Below, in pieces: positions 41,722 to 51,235 of a stretch of 64,000 bases of DNA. The DNA comes from Cyanobacteria bacterium SZAS-4 (lineage in GTDB: Bacteria > Cyanobacteriota > Vampirovibrionia > Obscuribacterales > Obscuribacteraceae): contig JAFEAT010000011.1 of NCBI GenBank assembly GCA_018266255.1, positions 289,003-353,002 on the forward strand, given 5' to 3'. The position numbers and the translations under genes were made by a program. The notes under the pieces are model-generated. The model searched no databases. It was not told the DNA's origin and saw only the letters and a program-made list of their open reading frames with translations. Position 1 is the stretch's first letter. Each line of letters opens with the position of its first letter.

Positions 41722-44274
41722 ATGAGAAACCAAAACGATCATCTCGGAAGTATGCCTGATGGGCAAGCATTGACTAAATTGTTTTTCGAGCATTATCCCA
41801 TTTTAGATTCATTAAAATTGGAGGTCGCTGGAGGTCACGCGGCGTCCTTTCCGTCTTACTTTGGATTTATGCTGGAATGTGCGACATCAAACAATCGAGA
41901 TCCAATTTGCTTTGTATTACCGCATCGGAAAAATATCGCTGGCGTACTAACGATTCTTTATGCGATATCAGAAATTCAAAACCGTTTCCCCGAGTGGGTA
42001 GTTAATTACGCAAATCAAATTCCCGTTGGAACCCATGTCGCTGTGCTTCCAGGCAGAGAGGTATTCGAATACGGAGGCGTTTGGAAGGAGTGGCCTGGAC
42101 AGTTTCAGTTGAAAGTTCTTGGCTCACGGAAAAGTTGCAGATCATTTCCTATAAGGGAAGTCTTGAGATTGGAGAAAACTGAAAAATCAAGGCCAAAAGG
42201 TGCTTTAGATAAGGCTTTTCCAGAAAATACTTTTGAAGTGCCAATTGATCAACTGCTCAAAATCAACAGTTTCGGAAATAGAAGTGTCTTTGAATGCACG
42301 ACACTGTTATATGGAGATCAACAAGACTTTTGTAGTCTATTGAATGCGCTTGTTCTATTGAGAGAATCAATAAGGGTCAATTTAGCTGATATTTTCACCG
42401 TCGGCTTCTTTAATTCCAATTCGGAAATATTAGTCGAGGGGGCTGGTTCCGAGATTTGTTCTCCTATGGTCGGCGTGTCAAACAGACCGTTGCATATCTC
42501 TAGACGTGCTAGAGAAATTGTGAATTTTACCCAGCTTTTTGTTGTAGATGGCGCTGATCGTTTAGCTAAGAACATGCAAACTTTTGACCAGGTTGCCAGC
42601 AGGCAGAAGCTTATAGTTGTTGCATCAGCGGCCGAGTATGACACTATTAAGCAGCTGAATGCCAACGGTTGCATCGTCTGGGAGCTTACAACGCAAGAGC
42701 TTTCCTTAGCTGCTATACGCGATGGACAAAATTATGAGTTCGCACAAAACCTTGATAAAGCACAGGTTTTGACCGAGCAGATTGAAGGCGCTGAACTAAA
42801 CGCCGTTGTAAACATTTTAAATCAACTTGAATTTCGCTTAAGCACTCATGACGAAGGGGATCATGTTCAACCCATACTGATGCAATGTATTCACCTGCTT
42901 CTGGACCTTTCGTGGATTTGCTCGTCCGAAACGGACATTGAAATCCTGTCAGAGAAATTGCGAAAAATTGAATCCGAAGTCTCAAAGTCGAAGATGTTTC
43001 TGGCGGTCGAGGTTTCTCAGCAACTTCTGAAAACTGTAGAACATTTGAAAAGGGCTTTGGACACTTATTTAAGCGCTGTGCCTCCAAAGGTGTCGTGGCT
43101 TAGAAACGAACTCAAACAATCATCTTCTGCAGAGTGCGCGGTTGTAGCCCGCCATAAACAAGCGAAGGCGGACATGAAAAAATGGATTTCAGATGAGTTC
43201 CCAGATGTTCTGGTGGTGACAAGCACCGAACTTGTCGAAATACCGGACGGAAAAATTTTGCTAATTCCGGGATGGCCAGGGCGCAAAAAATGGAAAGCCA
43301 TTTGTCAAGCTCACAGTTGCAGCACGATTAAGCTTGCAGGGTTTGTCTTTGAACTGCAATGGCTGAAATTTTTTCAACAGAATAGCAATGCCGTACTGAA
43401 GTCCTTGGAACTTACGATCGAAACTAAAGGCAAGTTACTGGATTTAGATATAGACGACCTTCCAAAATCGTCAAGTTATTTGCGCTTCGACATTCCGGTC
43501 AACACCGAATTAGTACCGACTCCAAGCACCTTGATAGAAAAAATTGAATCCGAGTCTAAACAGAAGCTCAGAAAAGATCAACTCAGTATTGACGATAGTG
43601 CTGAGGTTAAGTCCGCCAGATACGTTAGCTTTATTGGCGACGGTTATGCATACATTACTGACGGATGCCGTTTGCCGCTGCTGATGATCAATTCCCAAGA
43701 AAAAATTAGCGGCGTTAAGATCGTAACCGGCGCAGAATTAGAGCCAGAAGATGTGGTTGTCTTTCGTGAGCACGGCGACGTAGACGTAATCCAGTTGCTT
43801 GCGAGTGAAATTGCCGGAAAATCGCACTATCAAGATCTACGTCGCACCGCCAGCCTATGGCGTACGCCGCTGCAACGCATTAGAGCAGACAAACGACTTA
43901 TCGAAAAGTGGCTCAGCGAAGTGGGTCTGTCACGTTCCGTGCAAACGATAAATTTGTGGTTAAACGATCCGGATTTGATTGGTCCAACAAATGAGGAGGA
44001 CATAGCAAAAATTGCGAAGATGACTCGGGATCCATACTTAACCGAACACGCCTCTGAAGTTGCAGCGGCGATAAAACAAGTTCGAAAACTTCATCAGCAA
44101 GCAGGCAGACACTTAACCGACGTAATTCTTGAGCAACTCCCGGATGAAATTGACAGCGAAGTGAAAATTGAATTGGAAGTCGGCGAAGCGTTCGTAGTTG
44201 AAGTAGAAGCAATCGATGACCGGACACGCAATTACCCGGCAGTACAAGTAAACAAATTGAATATTCGCTCCTAA
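41722..44274 (+). CDS. drmE: DISARM DrmE-like protein
   Basis: 850 residues from the ATG at 41722 (GAGGG five bases upstream); the frame is open to 41683 inside the helicase gene. It has no classical catalytic motif, but the N-terminus (FVLPHRKNIAGVLTILYAIS, then HVAVLPGREVFEYGG) fits the DrmE-type opening, where an inactive helicase-like fold is present. Position directly before drmA agrees with class 2 DISARM order. The C-terminal ~180 residues contain VSFIGDGYAYITDGCRLPLL and a helical KIAKMTRDPYLTEHASEVAA segment. The assignment rests on position and general resemblance. Confidence 0.6.
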   Translation: MRNQNDHLGSMPDGQALTKLFFEHYPILDSLKLEVAGGHAASFPSYFGFMLECATSNNRDPICFVLPHRKNIAGVLTILYAISEIQNRFPEWVVNYANQIPVGTHVAVLPGREVFEYGGVWKEWPGQFQLKVLGSRKSCRSFPIREVLRLEKTEKSRPKGALDKAFPENTFEVPIDQLLKINSFGNRSVFECTTLLYGDQQDFCSLLNALVLLRESIRVNLADIFTVGFFNSNSEILVEGAGSEICSPMVGVSNRPLHISRRAREIVNFTQLFVVDGADRLAKNMQTFDQVASRQKLIVVASAAEYDTIKQLNANGCIVWELTTQELSLAAIRDGQNYEFAQNLDKAQVLTEQIEGAELNAVVNILNQLEFRLSTHDEGDHVQPILMQCIHLLLDLSWICSSETDIEILSEKLRKIESEVSKSKMFLAVEVSQQLLKTVEHLKRALDTYLSAVPPKVSWLRNELKQSSSAECAVVARHKQAKADMKKWISDEFPDVLVVTSTELVEIPDGKILLIPGWPGRKKWKAICQAHSCSTIKLAGFVFELQWLKFFQQNSNAVLKSLELTIETKGKLLDLDIDDLPKSSSYLRFDIPVNTELVPTPSTLIEKIESESKQKLRKDQLSIDDSAEVKSARYVSFIGDGYAYITDGCRLPLLMINSQEKISGVKIVTGAELEPEDVVVFREHGDVDVIQLLASEIAGKSHYQDLRRTASLWRTPLQRIRADKRLIEKWLSEVGLSRSVQTINLWLNDPDLIGPTNEEDIAKIAKMTRDPYLTEHASEVAAAIKQVRKLHQQAGRHLTDVILEQLPDEIDSEVKIELEVGEAFVVEVEAIDDRTRNYPAVQVNKLNIRS

Positions 44275-44290
44275 CCCAAAGGAAAGAACG

Positions 44291-47200
44291 ATGACTGAAA
44301 AAAATGACTTAATTGATGCGGTCAGGCTCAAGGCAAATTCGGGCGCAGAGTCAAGAGACTCATTGGTGCAGTTTCTAAAACGCGAGCTGCTTGGGCCTGA
44401 CCCATTTTGGCCCGCAGTTCAGTTAAACGGAGAGGAAATCCTGCCTTTCGACAACTCGCCAAGGAGACGTTACAGTTGCGGGGTTTTGTTTGCTCAAAAA
44501 TCAACGAATTCCGCTTTAGATAAGGGCAATGATGATTCCGACATGCATCAGAGCGACAACGCGGATGGCAGCGATGATGACAACTCCGCGTTTTCTGAAT
44601 CAAAAAAAGAAGACAACGATGAGCATTCTGAAGCTCCACCAGAAACCGACATCGAATTGTCATTGTCAAACGAATATCTTCCATCTGCAATGGGAATTAG
44701 CGCGCTTGTAAATATTTCAGCGCCATTAAAAGTTTCCGTTCAATGTGCCACTTATCACTGCGGACCGCTGGGAAAAAATTTAAAAACCGGTGCTACAAAA
44801 GAAGGCTGGTTCCGGTACCCCCACTTAATTGTAGAGACGTTTCTCCCAAGCGAGCTTCTTGGAGATTCAGTTGTCGTTGTCAACCGTGTTCTAAAAGAAC
44901 AAGATGCGGAGTCAGATCTAGAGCTCAAATTACACTTAGTAAGTCGACCGTACTCGAATACCGAAAGACTTATAACATTCTCTTTGTTGAACACGAACGT
45001 GTCCGAGCGCGAAAGCATTCGTGACGAGCAATGTTTCTTTCAATGCCGCATGACTATCGAAAACTTGGATGGCTCGGCATGCTTCTTAAATTATCCAACC
45101 AAACCACCTGAAGTTACTGACGAGGATGCATGCTCTATGCACTTGCTGTACGCCCACCGTGGTGTCTATGCCGTAGGTCACGGCTGCGCGGCGGATTGGC
45201 AGGTTGATTCAAGCTCGCAGTCAGCTACTTCCATAAGCACCGAGTCCATACCTGAATTTGAAGTAAAACCAATTGTTCCGCGAGAACTCAACAATATCGA
45301 CCTGAGCATGAAGAAACTCTGGCAAGGGGCGCGATCCGAAATTATCGACAACTGCACGGCATTGGCTAACGAATACCAAGAGTGGATCGACTTGGAGGCA
45401 AAAAAATCGTTTCCAACTGGAACGATTGAGCAAATTACAGCGGTTAAACATATGGAGCAATGCCGCAATTGTTTGCATCGAATCAAAAAGGGAATTGACT
45501 TTTTGAGGAACGATGAGCTGGTGCTCAATGCGTTTCGGTTCATGAATAGAGCCATGTTGATGCAGCAGGAACACTATAAAATAAGTTCGGAACATTCAAG
45601 AACATGGGTACTTCCAGAAAAATCGCGTTTGCCGCAACTCGAAAAATCGTTTTCGCCTCCGAACTACAATGAGTCAACTGCGAAGTGGCGACCGTTTCAG
45701 CTTGCCTTTGTTTTGATGAACATCGAATCGATGCACTCACCCGAATGTCGCGAGCGCGAGTTGGTGGACATCATTTGGTTTCCCACCGGCGGAGGAAAAA
45801 CAGAAGCGTACTTGGGACTGACGGCTTTCACATTTTTTCTGCGAAGACTAAAGAACCGAGATGACTTAGGAACCATTGCGATCATGCGGTATACGCTGCG
45901 GTTATTGACTGCACAACAATTTCAACGAGCCGCATCATTAGTCTGCGCGTCAGAAATAATCCGGAAAGAAAATCAGCAGGCACTTGGGTCTGAGCGTTTC
46001 AGCATTGGATTATGGGTCGGAAGTGAAGTCACTCCAAACAACGGTAAAAAAGCGGTTGCATGCCTAAAAGATTTGGAAAGTGGACAAGGTCAAAACAAGT
46101 TCGTCCTGATGGTTTGTCCATGGTGTGGCTGCCAGTTTGGGCCAATTAAATTGCAGAGGGGCTCGGCCATCGTAAAGGGATATTTCAGGGAAACTGACTC
46201 TCGCGTGAAGTTTGTTTGTGAGGACTCAGCCTGTCCATTTTCTAAACGAGAGGGTCTTCCTGTATCAGTTATTGACGAAGAACTGTATACCGAGCCGCCC
46301 TCGCTTCTAATTGGAACAGTGGACAAATTCGCGATGATGCCATGGATACCGGAATCAGGTGTATTTTTCGGGCACACCATAGATGGTGACAACAGGAAAC
46401 CGCCAGACCTTATCATTCAGGACGAACTGCATCTGATTAGCGGACCATTAGGGTCAATGGTCGGTCTGTATGAATCGATGATCGACGCGCTAACGGTGTG
46501 CAACAGTGTTGTCAAGCACAAAACAAAAATTATTGCTTCCACCGCAACTATCGCTAGATCGAGAGAACAAGTTCAAGCGCTCTATGCGAGATCCTCCGCT
46601 CTTTTTCCGCCGCAGGGAACTAAGGCGGGAGAATCATTTTTTGCCAAAGAAGATTCCGCTGCGCGTGGACGACTGTATCTTGGCGTTTTCAATAGCGCAC
46701 TTAATTCGCACGTTTCATCTCAAGTGAGAGTATACGCAGCTCTTTTGCAGGGATGTCGGCTTCTTCATGGGCCCAGTGAGAACATCGATCCATATTGGAC
46801 TCTTATGTCGTACTACAACAGCCTGAGAGAATTAGGTCTGGGAGTTACTTTGTTAGATGCCGACGTCGCGGAATACATTAGATTTATCTGTGGGCGATAT
46901 TGCATTCAGAAAAGCTACATCGACGAACCCTTTCGACTTCAACGCAGTGTGAGACATCATGAAGAATTGACTGGACGAGTTCACAGCAGCGAACTTCCAG
47001 AAAAGCTCCAGTTGCTATTCAGGAAATTCACCGGCGATCAGCCGTACCCAATCGACGTATGTATGGCTACTAATATGATTCAGGTTGGTTTGGACGTGCA
47101 ACGACTGAGTCTAATGCAAATCGTCGGGCAACCAAAAACCACTTCCGAATACATACAGGCTTCGAGCAGAGTTGGGAGAAGCAGCACAGGACCTGGACTG

Positions 47201-47746
47201 GTCGTAGCGAATCTCAACCCGGCAAAACCGCGAGATAGATCTCACTTCGAACAGTTCAAACAGTATCATCAAAACCTTTACAAATTTGTTGAACCAACTA
47301 GTGTGACGCCATTCGCTTATCCGGTGCGTGAGCGCGCATTACACGCTATCGCGGTCGGTCTCATAAGGCAATGGGGACAAGGCTCACTGAAAGATCGCCC
47401 GATACCGGACCTTCCCCAAGATTTGCAGACTCGCATCGCGACAGAAATAGTTGAACGCGTGAGGCATATAGATCTAGAAGAAGCATCGGACACTGAACAA
47501 ATGCTGAATCAATTTTTTCAGCGATGGCGGTATGCAGCTGCAGCGGAATATGGTGGCTTCGGTCCCCCTGTTCCTGAGCCTGTTCCACTAATGTTCCAAG
47601 CAGGAACGGAACCGGATCCCAGTTGGAATAATCGGTCATTTGAAACACCCACCAGTATGAGAGCCGTTGATGCAACTTGTGAAGCTGCTGCCTTGCAAGG
47701 AGTTTTTCCAACGCGTGATTCTGCCCAGAAAGATAAGGAACAGTAA
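44291..47746 (+). CDS. drmA: DISARM helicase DrmA
   Basis: 1151 residues. An N-terminal regulatory region includes a very acidic linker (~75-120, Asp/Glu/Ser-rich). The helicase core shows WFPTGGGKTEAYLGL (Walker A, 496-510), IIQDELHLISGPLGS (motif II, DELH 711-714), a zinc-ribbon-like insert (CPWCGC .. CEDSACPF) between them, and a helicase-C half with TNMIQVGLDVQRLSLMQIVG and YIQASSRVGRSS. This is the DrmA layout: an SF2 helicase that translocates on DNA in the DISARM complex. The next gene starts two bases after its stop. Confidence 0.9.
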   Translation: MTEKNDLIDAVRLKANSGAESRDSLVQFLKRELLGPDPFWPAVQLNGEEILPFDNSPRRRYSCGVLFAQKSTNSALDKGNDDSDMHQSDNADGSDDDNSAFSESKKEDNDEHSEAPPETDIELSLSNEYLPSAMGISALVNISAPLKVSVQCATYHCGPLGKNLKTGATKEGWFRYPHLIVETFLPSELLGDSVVVVNRVLKEQDAESDLELKLHLVSRPYSNTERLITFSLLNTNVSERESIRDEQCFFQCRMTIENLDGSACFLNYPTKPPEVTDEDACSMHLLYAHRGVYAVGHGCAADWQVDSSSQSATSISTESIPEFEVKPIVPRELNNIDLSMKKLWQGARSEIIDNCTALANEYQEWIDLEAKKSFPTGTIEQITAVKHMEQCRNCLHRIKKGIDFLRNDELVLNAFRFMNRAMLMQQEHYKISSEHSRTWVLPEKSRLPQLEKSFSPPNYNESTAKWRPFQLAFVLMNIESMHSPECRERELVDIIWFPTGGGKTEAYLGLTAFTFFLRRLKNRDDLGTIAIMRYTLRLLTAQQFQRAASLVCASEIIRKENQQALGSERFSIGLWVGSEVTPNNGKKAVACLKDLESGQGQNKFVLMVCPWCGCQFGPIKLQRGSAIVKGYFRETDSRVKFVCEDSACPFSKREGLPVSVIDEELYTEPPSLLIGTVDKFAMMPWIPESGVFFGHTIDGDNRKPPDLIIQDELHLISGPLGSMVGLYESMIDALTVCNSVVKHKTKIIASTATIARSREQVQALYARSSALFPPQGTKAGESFFAKEDSAARGRLYLGVFNSALNSHVSSQVRVYAALLQGCRLLHGPSENIDPYWTLMSYYNSLRELGLGVTLLDADVAEYIRFICGRYCIQKSYIDEPFRLQRSVRHHEELTGRVHSSELPEKLQLLFRKFTGDQPYPIDVCMATNMIQVGLDVQRLSLMQIVGQPKTTSEYIQASSRVGRSSTGPGLVVANLNPAKPRDRSHFEQFKQYHQNLYKFVEPTSVTPFAYPVRERALHAIAVGLIRQWGQGSLKDRPIPDLPQDLQTRIATEIVERVRHIDLEEASDTEQMLNQFFQRWRYAAAAEYGGFGPPVPEPVPLMFQAGTEPDPSWNNRSFETPTSMRAVDATCEAAALQGVFPTRDSAQKDKEQ

Positions 47747-47747
47747 A

Positions 47748-49580
47748 GTGGCAAATAAAAAACCTATTCGCAGGTCACAACTAATTACTCCTTTTGGTGT
47801 TGGCGCTATCGTGGACTTTCGAGGTGCAGACTCGCTAATGACGGCAGGTCTAGATGCTTGGAAGTTTGCATTCGAAGATAAAAGTGTTTGCGATGAGCTC
47901 GTCATCATCGAAGAGCGGTTACAGGCACAACTAAACGTTACTCACTTTCGCTACCCGCCTGCCTACAGCGACAAACCGAGCCCCTTTCAAGGGAAAATAC
48001 CTTTCGTGCGCTTTCCATCATGGCACTACTGTCCTGATTGTGGTTGGATGCAAGAGCTTGGCATTAACGGAAGCAAAACACGCTGCGCCTGCGATCCGTG
48101 TAGTGAGCGTCCGCCGCTAAGAAGAGCCTGGCTGCTCCCGGTCAGACTCGTCACAGTTTGTAGAATGGGGCACATTACTGACTTTCCATTTCGCGATTGG
48201 GTTCACAAAGGAAGCGTCAGCAATCCATTAGAACACAAAATACAATGGCGTGCGCGAGGTTCATCCGGTGCGCTTGCCGGGGTTACGCTATCTTGTTCTT
48301 GCGGCAAAGCACGTACGCTGGAACAAGCATTCAACTTTAACTCAGAAACAGGCGGTCCGCTTCACAGATTGGAATACGATTGCCCCGGCGCGCGGCCGTG
48401 GTTTGTGGACGAAGGCACAAGAAATTCTTGCGGAGAATTTCTTCGCGTAGTTCAGCGCGGTGCGTCGAATGTTTATTTTGCAGCGACAAAATCGTCTATC
48501 TACCTTCCAGCACATGGTGTGGACGAATCTGAAATTTTTGCAAGAGTAGTTGAACAAATTGTTGTTCAGCTCCGAACTCGACCAAAAGAAAAGTGGCAAC
48601 CGTTTATAGACGTAAACGCAGCAATGAAAAATCTAGATCCAGCAAAACTAAGTTCTGCTGTGAATAGGCGCTTGGAGCCGACGAATCAGACCCGTAAATT
48701 TTTAACAGAAGAAGAATTTCGTTTCGAAGAATTTTCGGTTCTTGCTGGCAATGATTTGATACCTGGAAACGAACTTATTATGGAAGAAATTCCGATTCAG
48801 AAGTACGGCGACCTTGCACAATTTTTTTCAAAAGTCAGACTCGTAAAGAAATTGAGGGAGACGAGAGCGCTTTATGGTTTCAGCAGATTGGCCCCTTCTG
48901 ATGACGGTGTTGGAGCACCGTTGCAATCAATTAAGAAAGACCAAGCTATTGATTGGCTACCAGCAGTTATTGTCAGAGGCGAAGGAATCTTCATTGAATT
49001 TGATCAAAACGCAATTGACACGTGGTTAAGCAGCAGTTCGAAAGTTGAAAAGCGGGCGGAACGCCTGTATCAAGTTTTTTCTGATAGTCTCCGAATGCCG
49101 ATTGCTGCACTCCAAAGAGTTCACCCCAGGCATATGCTAATACACACATTCGCGCACGCACTTATTCGAGAATTAGTGTATGAATGCGGTTACGGATCAG
49201 CCTCGCTTCGAGAGCGCTTGTATTGTTCGACCGAATCCTCGGGAGAGTCTGTAATGAATGGCGTGCTCATTTACACTGCCTCTGGTGATTCTGAAGGAAC
49301 AATGGGCGGCTTGGTCCGCCAAGGTAAACCAATCCAATTTCTGAATGTAGTCAATGCGGCTCTTCGGCGGGTCCGCTGGTGCGCGGTGGATCCTGTTTGT
49401 GAAGAGAGTCGCGGTCAAGGAACAAACAACGCAAATCTCGCTGCATGCCACAGCTGCAGTTTGCTTCCTGAGACATCATGCGAGGAGGGTAACCGGATTC
49501 TAGATCGAGCAATGCTGGTTGGAAATTCTCACGAGCCCGACCTCGCATTCTTTAAGATGAATGCTGCGTACTACATTTAG
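47748..49580 (+). CDS. drmB: DISARM DrmB (DUF1998) protein
   Basis: 610 residues from GTG 47748, one base after the drmA stop codon, with AAGGA nine bases upstream. RRSQLITPFGVGAIVDFRGA is the characteristic DrmB N-terminus. Zinc-binding cysteines appear in YCPDCGWMQE, CACDPC and VCRMGHITDFPFRDW. The DUF1998 domain near the C-terminus contains HTFAHALIRELVYECGYGSA, GVLIYTASGDSEGTMGGL and the cysteine cluster CAVDPVC..CHSCSLLPETSC. DrmB partners DrmA and is shared by all DISARM classes. The single-base gap to drmA implies coupled expression. Confidence 0.92.
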   Translation: MANKKPIRRSQLITPFGVGAIVDFRGADSLMTAGLDAWKFAFEDKSVCDELVIIEERLQAQLNVTHFRYPPAYSDKPSPFQGKIPFVRFPSWHYCPDCGWMQELGINGSKTRCACDPCSERPPLRRAWLLPVRLVTVCRMGHITDFPFRDWVHKGSVSNPLEHKIQWRARGSSGALAGVTLSCSCGKARTLEQAFNFNSETGGPLHRLEYDCPGARPWFVDEGTRNSCGEFLRVVQRGASNVYFAATKSSIYLPAHGVDESEIFARVVEQIVVQLRTRPKEKWQPFIDVNAAMKNLDPAKLSSAVNRRLEPTNQTRKFLTEEEFRFEEFSVLAGNDLIPGNELIMEEIPIQKYGDLAQFFSKVRLVKKLRETRALYGFSRLAPSDDGVGAPLQSIKKDQAIDWLPAVIVRGEGIFIEFDQNAIDTWLSSSSKVEKRAERLYQVFSDSLRMPIAALQRVHPRHMLIHTFAHALIRELVYECGYGSASLRERLYCSTESSGESVMNGVLIYTASGDSEGTMGGLVRQGKPIQFLNVVNAALRRVRWCAVDPVCEESRGQGTNNANLAACHSCSLLPETSCEEGNRILDRAMLVGNSHEPDLAFFKMNAAYYI

Positions 49581-49978
49581 AACGGCTTTTCCAAAAGTCA
49601 TTTTACGCTTTCCCAAATCAGATATCAAAGGACTTGCTCGCGTCTTATGACACCACTAGCGGTGCACGAGAAATTAACATTCGACTGTCATTTTAAGCTA
49701 AAACTGCAGGTATTTCGCAGTCTCAAAAAGTAAAGTTTTGACAGGGCCGTTCATATAGAAGACTTCAGATTAAAAGTACGGAATATAGTTTTCGCAAAAA
49801 TCGAACAAGCGTCTATCAACCAGCGATACCGATATCCACTAATCATCTCAAGCGCCAGCCATCGATAAGCGAAGCATACAATGTGAATATTGCAAGTAAA
49901 ACAAATATCTGAAATAACCAATCGCTGAGCCTTTTTGAAGAATAAATTCGTCGACGTGGTCTGCGATATACTTCGCAC
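49581..49978. other. Gap between drmB and drmMII where drmC is expected
   Basis: About 400 bases without a supported gene; only AT-rich, stop-filled frames are present and no HKD phospholipase-D motif can be read. A TTGACA hexamer near 49737 lies in an AT-rich area but lacks a well-placed partner, so a separate promoter for drmMII is possible but unproven. Confidence 0.5.
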
Positions 49979-51235
49979 ATGCCTAGCTCGACGCTCACGA
50001 AGGGGTTAATTCAGACTATGTCATTTGCGCCAAGGGTACTTGATCTGTTTTGTGGTGCGGGCGGTATGAGCCTTGGATTTAAGTCTGCCGGTTGCGAAAT
50101 CGTCGGAGGCATTGACAATGAAAAATGGCCAATCGAAACTCATCACCAAAATTTTCCAAATGCCGAAATCAAATTACCGGCCACAGACATCAGAGCAATT
50201 GAACCATCGAGCCTAGGCATTGCACCCGGACATATAGACATACTGATTGGTGGTCCACCCTGCCAGGGATTCTCTCAGGTCGGACGAGCAAAAATTCGTT
50301 CACTAGGTCAAGAACGAGATAGAGACAAAAAAAATCAGCTGTACAAACAATTCATTCGTTTCATCGACTACTTTCACCCTCCTTATTTCGTAATTGAAAA
50401 CGTCCAAGGAATGAAGAATTTTAAAAAAGAACACTTTCTAAAAGGTGTGTTGGAAGAGTTGTCCACCGGTCCCAAGCCGAGCGGGTATCGATCACACGTT
50501 CAATACGAAATTGAGTACCGCGTGTTGTGTGCTAAAGACTATGGCGTGCCTCAAGTTCGCAACAGGCTATTCATCATAGGCCGGCGCCGCGACTGTCACA
50601 AACTGCCGATTCGATTTCCAGACCCAGTATCAGACATTGTAAATTTGAAAGATGCGATCAGCGACCTTCCAAGACTGCGTGCCCCAATTCTTGCGACCAA
50701 AAGCAAGACATATCTGATCAATGGTGGAATTCATCAAATAGACAAACCAAAGAAATATCGTACTGCTCCGCAGACAAAATATCAGCAACGAATGCGCACC
50801 GGATGTGGTGCCACTGTACAGAACCACGTTTGCAGAGGACACAACGAAAAGGATTTAGAAATTTTTTCAAGACTCAAACAAGGCCAAAAATATATGGATT
50901 TGCCTCTATCCTTACGACGATATCGGAACGACATTTTTGATGACAAGTATCGACGGCTCTCAGCAAGCAAGCCATCTTGGACTTTGACTGCTCATATGCA
51001 AAAGGATTGTTTAGCTTACATCCATCCGACTCAAACGAGAAGTTTGAGCACTAGGGAAGCCGCCCGAATTCAAAGTTTTCCTGATTCTTTCGTGTTTGCC
51101 GGGCCACTTACGAAGATATTTCGTATGATAGGAAATGCAGTACCTCCAATTTTAGCGGAACAGATAGCAATCGGCCTTGTACAAGAACTCTGCAAGAGCA
51201 ACAACAAGCAAGCAAAGCAAGCCGCTGGCACTTAG
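49979..51235 (+). CDS. drmMII: DISARM DNA (cytosine-5) methyltransferase DrmMII
   Basis: 418 residues. All key C5-MTase motifs are visible: I VLDLFCGAGGMSLGF (20-34), IV GGPPCQGFSQVG with catalytic Cys95, VI VIENVQGM (138-145), VIII VPQVRNRLFIIG, IX/TRD region, and X RMIGNAVPPILAEQIA near the end. It marks host DNA with 5-methylcytosine so that the DISARM nuclease machinery ignores it. Start is ATG 49979 or ATG 50018 (SFAPRVLDLF), the latter with AGGGG about twelve bases upstream. The last 59 bases overlap the glycosylase gene in another frame. Confidence 0.92.
   Translation: MPSSTLTKGLIQTMSFAPRVLDLFCGAGGMSLGFKSAGCEIVGGIDNEKWPIETHHQNFPNAEIKLPATDIRAIEPSSLGIAPGHIDILIGGPPCQGFSQVGRAKIRSLGQERDRDKKNQLYKQFIRFIDYFHPPYFVIENVQGMKNFKKEHFLKGVLEELSTGPKPSGYRSHVQYEIEYRVLCAKDYGVPQVRNRLFIIGRRRDCHKLPIRFPDPVSDIVNLKDAISDLPRLRAPILATKSKTYLINGGIHQIDKPKKYRTAPQTKYQQRMRTGCGATVQNHVCRGHNEKDLEIFSRLKQGQKYMDLPLSLRRYRNDIFDDKYRRLSASKPSWTLTAHMQKDCLAYIHPTQTRSLSTREAARIQSFPDSFVFAGPLTKIFRMIGNAVPPILAEQIAIGLVQELCKSNNKQAKQAAGT

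Noticed and set aside
44529..44711. Plus-strand frame overlapping the acidic linker of DrmA
   Set aside because: A shadow of the Asp/Glu-rich coding stretch of DrmA.
49751..49978. 75-codon minus-strand frame in the drmB-drmMII gap as a candidate small gene or drmC remnant
   Set aside because: No HKD motif, poor composition and no ribosome site; treated as non-coding.
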